Assembly: GCA_031273775.1 (NCBI GenBank)
Contig: JAISRF010000008.1
Coordinates: 1 to 22,722, forward strand
Length of the DNA: 22,722 nucleotides
Reading direction: 5' to 3'
Origin: Oscillospiraceae bacterium
GTDB taxonomy: Bacteria; Bacillota; Clostridia; Oscillospirales; Acutalibacteraceae
Shown here: piece after piece, positions 1 through 8,000 of the stretch
Layout of the letters: each line of letters opens with the position of its first letter
Numbering within the stretch: the first letter of the stretch is position 1
Program-made: the position numbers and the translations under genes
Notes under the pieces: model-generated
The model's input: only the letters and a program-made list of their open reading frames with translations
The model's database searches: none
Told to the model about the DNA's origin: nothing

Positions 1-657
1 AACCCGGTTCATGAGGATATGGTGTTTGCCGCCCGGGCGGCGCGGCTGTCTTTTATTTGCAACGTTGTATTAAACGCGCAAAAGCGGGTTGTTTACGCCG
101 TTGCCGGGGACTGTATAAAGGCTCACGAAACCGGATGCTATTTTCTGCGGGAGCGCTGCGGCGCACAGGCGGTTAAGGCGGATATTTCCGTCACTACAAA
201 CGGCGGCTATCCTCTTGACCAGAACGTTTACCAAACGGTTAAGGGCATGACGGCGGCGGAAGTAACCGTACGCAAGGGCGGTGTGATTATTATGCTCTCA
301 CGCTCGGAGGACGGGCACGGCGGGGAGGAATTTCTGCGCGCCTTTGCGGAGGAACCAGATCACGGCAGGCTTTTGGAAAGGTTTCGCCGTACCCCGCGCG
401 ACCACACGCGTATTGACCAATGGCAATCTCAGATTTTTGCGCGGGTGCTGTCACACGCGGATGTCGTTTATGTGTCTGACGCGCCCGATGACATGATACG
501 TGTTCTGCACATGACCCCCGCCCATTCACTGGACGAAGCCCTGCGCGTTGCCGAAACAAAACTTAACAATCCGAACGCGACCATCGTTGCAATCCCGGAC
601 GGTGTGGGGGTCATTATCGAAAAGCTGCCGGCTGTTACCGCAGATTTTGCGAATTGA
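1..657 (+). CDS. larA: LarA-like nickel-dependent lactate racemase family protein, 3' part
   Basis: The frame is already open at base 1 and ends with TGA at 655-657, so the N-terminal part lies outside the window and about 218 C-terminal residues are visible. The visible segment begins NPVHEDM and contains TNGGYPLDQNVYQTVKGM followed by a DGHGGEEF motif. I recognise these as the conserved C-terminal region of the LarA/DUF2088 family. LarA of Lactobacillus interconverts D- and L-lactate with a nickel-pincer cofactor in the cytoplasm. The family is broad and many members act on other 2-hydroxy acids, so the substrate here is not certain. No lar cofactor genes are visible. No terminator is evident after the stop, and the gene is not obviously part of the sugar locus to its right. 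Confidence 0.85.
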   Translation, partial: NPVHEDMVFAARAARLSFICNVVLNAQKRVVYAVAGDCIKAHETGCYFLRERCGAQAVKADISVTTNGGYPLDQNVYQTVKGMTAAEVTVRKGGVIIMLSRSEDGHGGEEFLRAFAEEPDHGRLLERFRRTPRDHTRIDQWQSQIFARVLSHADVVYVSDAPDDMIRVLHMTPAHSLDEALRVAETKLNNPNATIVAIPDGVGVIIEKLPAVTADFAN

Positions 658-823
658 CGGATAAAGTGACTGATTTCAAAAAGAACATGGCAAAATGACT
701 CAACAAAAAACGCGCAAGAACGGAGATAATTGCAAAGCTGAAAATATTAGAAAAAAGGAAAGGTATAAAAACGAGCCCGTGCGCATTTTCATTGCGTTTT
801 GTGCTTGTTAGGTGCATGGGCAT

Positions 824-2995
824 ATGAACTGGGTTGCGAGATGGTTAAAACCGACCAACGGCGGCGGAGATGTCCCGCCGGTTTACTTGAAAAGCTTTGA
901 CTTGCCGGAGCCGGTGAAAAAAGCAACGCTTTATTTAACCGCAATGGGTGTCTATGAAGCGGAATTAAACGGGCAAAGAGTCGGGGATTTTATTCTGGCT
1001 CCAGGCTGGACAGCATACCACAAAAGACTTCAATACCAGGAATACGACGTGACCGCTCTGCTTAAGCGCCACAATGACCTGCAAATCATCGTTGGCAGGG
1101 GATGGTATCATACCCACCTGTTGAACTGGGATGTTTCCGAAAAACATCGGACTTTAACAGAAAGACCTTTTGGGTTGTTGGCGCAGCTTGCCCTTACATA
1201 TGAAAGCGGAAAAGAGGAGATTGTCGCTTCCGATGAAACCTGGGGCGTATCCCAAGGTCCTGTACGCTTCTCTGATATTTACAATGGTGAAATTTATGAT
1301 GCTAATATCATACCCTGCTTCTGTGAATACGCGGAACCCTTTGAAGGTCCGTCGGACACCCTGATTCCGCAGGAAGGTGAAGAAGTCAGAAAACAGGAAC
1401 GCGTTGCCGCCGCAAATATTTTCGTAACTCCGAAAGGGGAAACCGTGGTTGACTTCGGGCAGGAAGTCACCGGATATGTTATGACTGCGGTAAACGCCAA
1501 AAAGGGAGATATTGTTGACCTTTCCTTTGCGGAGGTTATGGACAAGGACGGAAATTTTTACACGGAAAACTACCGCACCGCCGAATGCAGGTATCATTAC
1601 ATTTGCCGTGACGGACGGCAGACATATGAGCCTAAACTGACTTTTTGGGGATTTCGATATATTCGCGTCAATCAGTTTCCCGGCGGTTGCAACACTGTAA
1701 CACCCGGTAACTTTACCGCCGTTGTTTTACATTCCAACATCAAAAGAACCGGTCGTTTAAGTTGCTCTGACCCCTTGCTGAATCGTCTGTTCGATAACGT
1801 AATCTGGGGGCAAAAGGGCAACTTTCTGGATGTGCCCACCGATTGTCCGCAAAGGGATGAACGCCTTGGCTGGACAGGCGACGCTCAAGTGTTTATCCGC
1901 ACCGCCTGCTTGAATTATGACGTGGAAAAATTCTTTCAAAAATGGTTGAATGACATGGCTGTCGAGCAGAGAAAAGACGGCCATATTTCCAGCGTAGTCC
2001 CTGATGAGCGGCAGCGGCCATATGCCAGTGCCGCGTGGGGGGACGCCGCAGTCATTTGCCCGTGGCAGCTTTATCTGGCTTACGGCAATCCCCGGGTTTT
2101 GGAAAATCAGTTTACCTGTATGTGCAATTGGATTTCTTACATTACCGCTGTGACCAACGACCAATATCTGTGGACAGGCGGCAACCACTTTGGAGACTGG
2201 TTAGGACTGGATGCTCCATCCGGGAGCTATAAAGGCTCCAGCAGAGATGACCTTATTGCATCCGCTTTTTACGCATATTCCACCTCGCTGATCGTTAAAT
2301 CCGGAAAGGTACTCGGGCAAGATGTAACCTACTATGAAGCGCTGTATGACCATATTGTGCAGGCTTTCAAAAAAACGTTTCCCGTATACTACACACAGAC
2401 CGAATGTGTCCTGGCCGCGCACTTTCTTCTGGCGGAGGATTGCCGGGCAGTTGCGGATCAGTTGGCCGCGATGATAATAAAATCCGGCGTTCGGCTCCAA
2501 ACTGGGTTTGTGGGAACGCCGTATCTGCTTCATGTTTTGAGCGATTACGGATACGCGGATTTGTCGTATTCCCTGCTGCTCAAAAAAGATTATCCCTCTT
2601 GGCTGTATTCCGTGACCAAAGGCGCCACCACAATCTGGGAGCACTGGGACGGCATAATGGAAAACGGTGATTTTTGGAGCGCGGACATGAATTCTTTCAA
2701 TCATTACGCTTACGGTTCCGTGGCGGATTGGGTATACACCGTGGCGGCGGGAATACGTACAACAGAAGAATATCCGGGCTATGCCAAGGTAAAAATCGCT
2801 CCCGTGCCCGACAAGCGGCTGGATTGGCTGAAAGCTGAACTGGACACCAGATGCGGACACATCAGCTCTCGGTGGAAAAAATTCAATGATTTTTGGCGCT
2901 ATGAAATCACCGTTCCCGTAGAAGCGGAGATTGTAATTGACGGCATTTCCCGCACAGTAAACGCGGGAAGCTATTGCTTTTACAGCCCGCAATGA
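824..2995 (+). CDS. Alpha-L-rhamnosidase, GH78 family
   Basis: A 723-residue cytosolic enzyme expected to release terminal alpha-L-rhamnose from oligosaccharides by an inverting mechanism. The order is an N-terminal beta domain with the LNGxRVGDxxLAPGWTxY signature (about residues 50-65), a second beta domain, an (alpha/alpha)6 catalytic domain and a C-terminal beta domain. The catalytic stretch reads DCPQRDERLGWTGDAQ, with Glu346 as the likely general acid. A WEHWD motif near residue 606 supplies the likely general base. There is no signal peptide, so the substrate must be imported. I prefer ATG 824 because TAGGTG at 809-814 gives a Shine-Dalgarno with good spacing; an in-frame GTG at 812 would add four residues. 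It ends about 50 bp before the P1 block and is not itself preceded by a copy of that block. Family assignment is firm; the natural substrate is not known. Confidence 0.9.
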   Translation: MNWVARWLKPTNGGGDVPPVYLKSFDLPEPVKKATLYLTAMGVYEAELNGQRVGDFILAPGWTAYHKRLQYQEYDVTALLKRHNDLQIIVGRGWYHTHLLNWDVSEKHRTLTERPFGLLAQLALTYESGKEEIVASDETWGVSQGPVRFSDIYNGEIYDANIIPCFCEYAEPFEGPSDTLIPQEGEEVRKQERVAAANIFVTPKGETVVDFGQEVTGYVMTAVNAKKGDIVDLSFAEVMDKDGNFYTENYRTAECRYHYICRDGRQTYEPKLTFWGFRYIRVNQFPGGCNTVTPGNFTAVVLHSNIKRTGRLSCSDPLLNRLFDNVIWGQKGNFLDVPTDCPQRDERLGWTGDAQVFIRTACLNYDVEKFFQKWLNDMAVEQRKDGHISSVVPDERQRPYASAAWGDAAVICPWQLYLAYGNPRVLENQFTCMCNWISYITAVTNDQYLWTGGNHFGDWLGLDAPSGSYKGSSRDDLIASAFYAYSTSLIVKSGKVLGQDVTYYEALYDHIVQAFKKTFPVYYTQTECVLAAHFLLAEDCRAVADQLAAMIIKSGVRLQTGFVGTPYLLHVLSDYGYADLSYSLLLKKDYPSWLYSVTKGATTIWEHWDGIMENGDFWSADMNSFNHYAYGSVADWVYTVAAGIRTTEEYPGYAKVKIAPVPDKRLDWLKAELDTRCGHISSRWKKFNDFWRYEITVPVEAEIVIDGISRTVNAGSYCFYSPQ

Positions 2996-3041
2996 ACCTT
3001 AAGGATAAAATTTCCAATTAATTGTACATAACATGCTGTCG

Positions 3042-3103
3042 ATTGGCAAATTTGTTATTGACAAAGTGTTTTATTGATGCTATACTTTCGATATGCTTTG
3101 TTT
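3042..3103 (+). promoter_or_regulatory. P1: consensus sigma-A promoter with putative operator, twin of P2
   Basis: TTGACA at 3058-3063, a 17-bp spacer and TATACT at 3081-3086 form a near-perfect sigma-A promoter about 80 bp upstream of the first permease. The whole block 3042-3103 aligns without gaps to the reverse strand of 19287-19348 with 56 of 62 bases identical, including DNA upstream of -35 and downstream of -10. Two TTGRCAAA motifs at 3043-3050 and 3058-3065 are 15 bp apart, and the second overlaps -35. This suggests a repressor site, which is an inference. Confidence 0.85.
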
Positions 3104-3165
3104 ATTCTGTGAAATGAAATACAACGAAAACACCTTTTTCATACAAATAAGAAAGGACTTATATT

Positions 3166-4143
3166 ATGAAATTGAATTATGCGGATTTAACCAAAGCAAA
3201 AAGTCAGAAGATTGGCATACGGGCGGAAGAGTTCAGGAAGAATTTTTTGAGGGATTGGCAGCTTTACCTTTTAATTTTACTTCCTTTGATTTATATTCTG
3301 ATTTTTCATTACGGCCCGATGTATGGCCTGCAGATGGCATTTCGAAATTATCGCGCGGCGGACGGAATAACCGGCAGCGAATGGGTCGGTCTCAAGTGGT
3401 TTGAAAAATTTTTAACGAATCGTCAATTTAAACAGGTCTTTTCCAACACGTTTATCTTGTCGATATACAATCTGGCGATCGGATTTCCGCTTCCGATCAT
3501 TTTTGCGTTAATGCTCAATACATTAAGGCGTGAGAAGTATAAGAGGTTAATCCAAACCGTTTCCTATATGCCGCATTTTATTTCTCTGGCGGTGGCGGTA
3601 TCGCTTGTCAGCATGGTGCTTAGTCCGGTTAACGGGGTTTACGGCGGATTATATAACCTTCTTGGGGGAAGCGGGTATCCTGTGGACTTCCGAAGTACCG
3701 CGGGCGCGTTCCGGCACATATATGTGTGGTCTGACGTATGGCAGCAGCTCGGGTGGAATTCCATTATTTTCATAGCTGCCCTCAGTTCCGTTTCTCCCGA
3801 GCTTCATGAGGCGGCCCAGATTGATGGGGCGTCCAGATTCAAGCGCGTCTTACACGTGGATCTCCCCGCGATTTTGCCGACAATCTGCATCATGCTGATT
3901 TTGCGCTGCGGCAGTATCATATCTGTAGGATTTGAAAAGGCTTACCTGATGCAGACCGGCGTAAACCTTCAAACCGCAGAGGTTATTTCCACTTATGTTT
4001 ATAAAGTAGGCATGGGGAGTTTTCGGGATTTTTCATACGGCGCGGCCGTAGGGTTGTTCAATAATGTGATCAATTTGGTTCTGTTGCTGATTGTGAACTA
4101 TGTATGCAAAAAAATGACAAGCGATGACGTTTCGCTGTTTTGA
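3166..4143 (+). CDS. ABC sugar transporter permease, LplB-like (CUT1 family)
   Basis: A 325-residue inner-membrane permease for import of an oligosaccharide. The N-terminal region with WQLYLLILLPLIYILIFHYG (residues 31-50) and the following PMYGLQMAF is typical of the LplB-type branch of binding-protein-dependent permeases. About six hydrophobic segments are visible. The cytoplasmic ATPase-docking (EAA) loop starts at Glu215-Ala-Ala, continues through DGAS at 220-223 and ends with LP at 233-234. ATG 3166 is preceded by AAAGGA about 10 bp upstream. The gene is the first of the P1 operon, and its stop lies beside the Shine-Dalgarno of the second permease. It should pair with the second permease and with the solute-binding lipoprotein encoded in the convergent operon. 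No ATPase gene occurs in the window, as is common for this family, where a shared MsmK-type ATPase serves several importers. Confidence 0.92.
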   Translation: MKLNYADLTKAKSQKIGIRAEEFRKNFLRDWQLYLLILLPLIYILIFHYGPMYGLQMAFRNYRAADGITGSEWVGLKWFEKFLTNRQFKQVFSNTFILSIYNLAIGFPLPIIFALMLNTLRREKYKRLIQTVSYMPHFISLAVAVSLVSMVLSPVNGVYGGLYNLLGGSGYPVDFRSTAGAFRHIYVWSDVWQQLGWNSIIFIAALSSVSPELHEAAQIDGASRFKRVLHVDLPAILPTICIMLILRCGSIISVGFEKAYLMQTGVNLQTAEVISTYVYKVGMGSFRDFSYGAAVGLFNNVINLVLLLIVNYVCKKMTSDDVSLF

Positions 4144-4153
4144 GGAGCGGTAT

Positions 4154-5065
4154 ATGATGAAGATAAAGAATGAGAGCAGGCACGTAAAGATTACCGGCTC
4201 AGATCGGATATTCCACGGCGCTGTGGCGGTGATTCTTACCGCTTTTCTGCTGTTGGTTCTTTATCCGTTGATTTATGTTCTTTCCAGTTCCTTTTCATCA
4301 GGGAACGCGGTGACGTCAGGGAGGGTAATGCTTTGGCCTGTAGAATTCAGTCTGAACGGTTATCAGATTGTCTTTGCGAACAACTCGGTTTGGACAGGAT
4401 ATATGAATACAATATTTTACACGGTTGTGGGAACACTGATCAATTTGTCGCTTACCGTTTTGACCGCGTATCCACTTTCGCGTAAAACGTTTCAGGGCAG
4501 GAAGTTTTTTACGATTATCTTCATGATTCCGATGTTCTTCGGGGGCGGATTGGTTCCGACATACGTTTTGATGTCCAATCTTGGGTTAACCAATACGCGC
4601 ACGGTTATACTGCTCAGCGGCGCCATCAGCATTTATAACATGGTACTTATGCGAACCTTCTTCCAAAACTCAATTCCGAATGAGCTGTTAGAGTCGGCAA
4701 AGATTGACGGCATCTCAGATGTCGGCTATCTGGTTAGAATTGTCCTCCCGCTGTCTAAAGCCATTATTTCAGTTATAACGCTTTACTATGTAGTGGGGCA
4801 TTGGAATTCCTATTTCACGCCGCTCATTTATCTGCGCAGCAGGGAGTTTTATCCCCTTCAGCTCATACTTCGTGAAATATTGAATGCGTCTAAGGTTGAC
4901 GCGACACAAATTCAGGACTCTGCGATATTGGCCAAGTTAGCGGGTTCGGCTGATGTCATGAAGTATTCGTTGATTGTGGTGGCGACCGTTCCTGTGCTTG
5001 TTATATATCCGTTTATTCAGAAGTTTTTTGAAAAAGGCGTTATGATTGGTTCTGTAAAGGGATAA
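4154..5065 (+). CDS. ABC sugar transporter permease, LplC/AraQ-like (CUT1 family)
   Basis: A 303-residue second membrane subunit of the same importer. An N-terminal transmembrane segment at about 22-43 is followed by the LYPLIYVLSSSFSSG stretch common to LplC-type permeases. Further hydrophobic segments lie around 85-108, 118-138 and 150-170. The EAA-type loop runs from about Glu180 to Pro199 (ESAKIDGISD, then IVLPL). I chose ATG 4154 because GAGGAGCGG at 4142-4150 is an excellent Shine-Dalgarno; an in-frame upstream start would lie inside the preceding gene. The gap to the first permease is 10 bp, so the two are almost certainly co-translated. The GLUG protein gene follows 20 bp downstream, tying the transporter to a surface protein. 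Confidence 0.92.
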   Translation: MMKIKNESRHVKITGSDRIFHGAVAVILTAFLLLVLYPLIYVLSSSFSSGNAVTSGRVMLWPVEFSLNGYQIVFANNSVWTGYMNTIFYTVVGTLINLSLTVLTAYPLSRKTFQGRKFFTIIFMIPMFFGGGLVPTYVLMSNLGLTNTRTVILLSGAISIYNMVLMRTFFQNSIPNELLESAKIDGISDVGYLVRIVLPLSKAIISVITLYYVVGHWNSYFTPLIYLRSREFYPLQLILREILNASKVDATQIQDSAILAKLAGSADVMKYSLIVVATVPVLVIYPFIQKFFEKGVMIGSVKG

Positions 5066-5070
5066 TTTCA

Positions 5071-5076
5071 GAAGGG
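5071..5076 (+). promoter_or_regulatory. Shine-Dalgarno that decides the GLUG protein start
   Basis: GAAGGG directly abuts an ATG at 5077 but lies 9 nt before the in-frame ATG at 5086, so 5086 is the more likely initiation codon. Confidence 0.6.
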
Positions 5077-5085
5077 ATGAAAATA

Positions 5086-8000
5086 ATGAATGAGCTTACA
5101 GAAAGAACGGCCCAAAAGGATAAAACGGCAGGGAAGAAGCGCGGGATTTTAATTATCATATTGTCCGCGGCGCTGGCGCTGACCGTGGGGTTCGGCGCTC
5201 TTTGGTTGCTGCTGTCCGGAAACGGGTCTGATACAGAGCCAGCGGACTCAGGTGGAAATGTTATGGGAGACAGCGAAGAATATATCATAACAACCGCGGA
5301 TCAGCTTTATGAGCTGGCGGCGCGTTCCAATGCCCATTCCAATGATTTTGCAGGTAAAATCGTCAAGCTTGGCGCGGATATTACCGTCAATACGGGCGAC
5401 GCCGACAAATGGGCGTCTGCCCCTCCCACCCGTAAATGGTATCCGATTACCGGCTTTGCGGGTACGTTTGACGGGCAAGGACACACGATCAGTGGTATTT
5501 ACGGGAAAGGCGTCGACACCGCCGTAAGTTTGTTTGCGGACGCGAAGAGCGGCAGTGTGATTCAGGACTTTAAACTTGTAAACAGTTACTTCGTTACCAT
5601 CGGGGGTGCCGGAACGGCCAGCATCGCAACGGGCGGAGGCGGTACATTTCAGAGAATATACAGCAACGCGATTTTGGATTGCGGTTTAGATTATTGCGCG
5701 GGGCTCGTCAGCTCAGTGAAGTTACCGGTAAATCTCCGGGAGTGTTGGTTTGACGGAACCATTCGTATTGCCGGCAAAAGTGCCGGCGGTCTTGTTGACC
5801 ATGTGAGTAGCGGAACCCTGACAATGGAAAATTGTCTCTTTTCAGGTAATATCATAAGCACTTATGATCTTGGTGGCGCCCGAGTCGCCGGATTGTGCGG
5901 AGATTTGGAAAAATCAGGCGCGAATTTGATTGCGACGGACTGCCTGAGCGCGGGTAAAATTACAACTCAAAATATTAATTATACCGGCTCGGCCATTGGA
6001 GTGGCTTACCTGAATTCCACGGCGAAATTTAAGAATACATACGGTTCTCTGGCTTGCTATGAACCGGCCGTCGGTAAAAACGGAGCGATTGGAACCATTA
6101 CCGGCAGTCCGCTGGAGGTTGACGGCGACCTCATTACCGGCTATGGCGGATATCAATGGTTGAATTTTGATTTTGAGAAATACTGGACGGTGGTTCTGGG
6201 AGGAACGCCGATCCTGAGATATTTCGCGGACGAATTTCCCGACTTAACCGGACAGGCAAGAGCGTTTAGTTTGGATTGGTATGATGAGAGCGCGCCGGAA
6301 TTTGTCATACAAAACCAACAAGATTTATATGGCTTTTATCTCATTTCAGGAAGAACCGATTTTACGGGAAAAACCATCAAGCTCGGTGCGGATATAACAG
6401 TCAACAGCGGCAACGCCGCCTCGTGGGAGTCTAATCCTCCATCCCTTAAATGGTATCCGATCAGAAAATTCGGCGGAACCTTCGACGGGCAGGGACATAC
6501 CGTCAGCGGTCTTTATGCCAAAGGAAGCGGACAGTCAGGCTTCTTTTATGAAACGATGATTGGGAGCACCGTTAAAAACTTTCGCCTGACCAACAGTTAT
6601 TTCAGCTGCGGCACAACCGGTGACGCGTTGCTCGGAAGCATCGCCGGTCGGGGAAACGGAACCTTTGACACAATATACAGCAACGCTATTGTTACCAGTT
6701 CCGGCAATGTCGTCGGCGGTTTGATCGGTCAGGTCAATATAATAGATGACCATATAATTACCAATTGCTGGTTTGACGGAAAAGTGGCATTGACCGGCAA
6801 CGGACGGTACGGCGGCGGTATTGTGGGCAACCTTGTGCTGGGCATCACGAATATTGAACACTGTCTCAATACCGGCGCCGTCAGCGCGGAAGTGGTAGAC
6901 ACCGGTGTACATGTTGGAGGGCTGGTGGGAGCCACGATGAACGCAGGAACGGTCGTGAATATGCGCGACTGTCTGCAAACCGGAAAAATTGATGTCGCTT
7001 ATAACGTGTGTGTGGGTTCGACGTTTGGACGGATTGTGACCGGCACCACCGTAAACATGAACGACACATATGCCACGGCGGAAAGTTACCGGCACCCTAC
7101 AAACGGATTTATGGGCATCGGCGACAACAGCGCGGGAAACTGCAATGGAAGCGCGTTGTCCTTCCCAAAAGCGGCCATCACCGGCTACGACGGGTATCGG
7201 TGGACGAATCTTGATTTTAATCAATATTGGGCAGTGGTTTCGGATGGAACGCCGATTTTGAAAGCTTTTGCGGGCAGTGTTCCCGCTTTGACCGGCCTTG
7301 AAAAAATGTTTAATTTTGATTGGTATGATGAAAGCAAAACGGCTTACGCGCTGTCCAATGAAAAAGATCTTTACGGTTTTTATCTCATCTCCGGCAGAAC
7401 CGGTTTTACGGGAAAAACCGTCAAGCTCGATGCGGATATAACAGTCAACAGCGGCAGCGCCGATGCGTGGGGTTCTAATCCTCCGTCCCTTAAATGGTAT
7501 CCGATCGGAAAATTCAGCGGAATCTTCGATGGGCAGGGGCATACAATCAGCGGTCTCTACGTCAATGGAAACGACCGAATGTCAGGGTTCTTTTCCGAAA
7601 CAACGGTTGGGAGCACAGTAAAGAATCTTCGCCTTGAAAACAGTTATTTCAGTTGCGACACTGTCGGAGACGCGTTGCTCGGAAGCATCGCCGGCCGTGG
7701 AAACGGAACCTTTGACACAATATACAGCAACGCGATTGTCACCAGCCCCGGCAATGTTGTCGGCGGTTTGATCGGTCAGGTCAATACGGAAGAGAATCAT
7801 AAAGTTACAAACTGCTGGTTTGACGGAAGGGTGGCTCTGACCGGCGCCGGACGGTACGGCGGCGGTATTGTGGGCAACCTTGTGCGGGGCACCACGAATA
7901 TTGAGCACTGCCTCAATACCGGCGCCGTCAGCGCGGAAGCGGTAGACACCGGTGTACACGTGGGCGGACTGGTCGGCGCCACGATGAACACAGATACGGT

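Noticed and set aside
695..811. Open frame of 38 codons just before the rhamnosidase, with its stop touching the next Shine-Dalgarno
   Set aside because: No convincing ribosome-binding site, lysine-rich low-information sequence and no recognisable family; more likely leader DNA.
658..823. Search for a third copy of the P1/P2 block before the rhamnosidase
   Set aside because: No TTGRCAAA pair or matching -35/-10 spacing was found; only a TATAAA at 764-769 without a credible -35.
3093..3404. Open frame overlapping P1 and the start of the first permease
   Set aside because: It overlaps a strong permease gene in another frame, begins within or before the expected transcript start, and has no family features.
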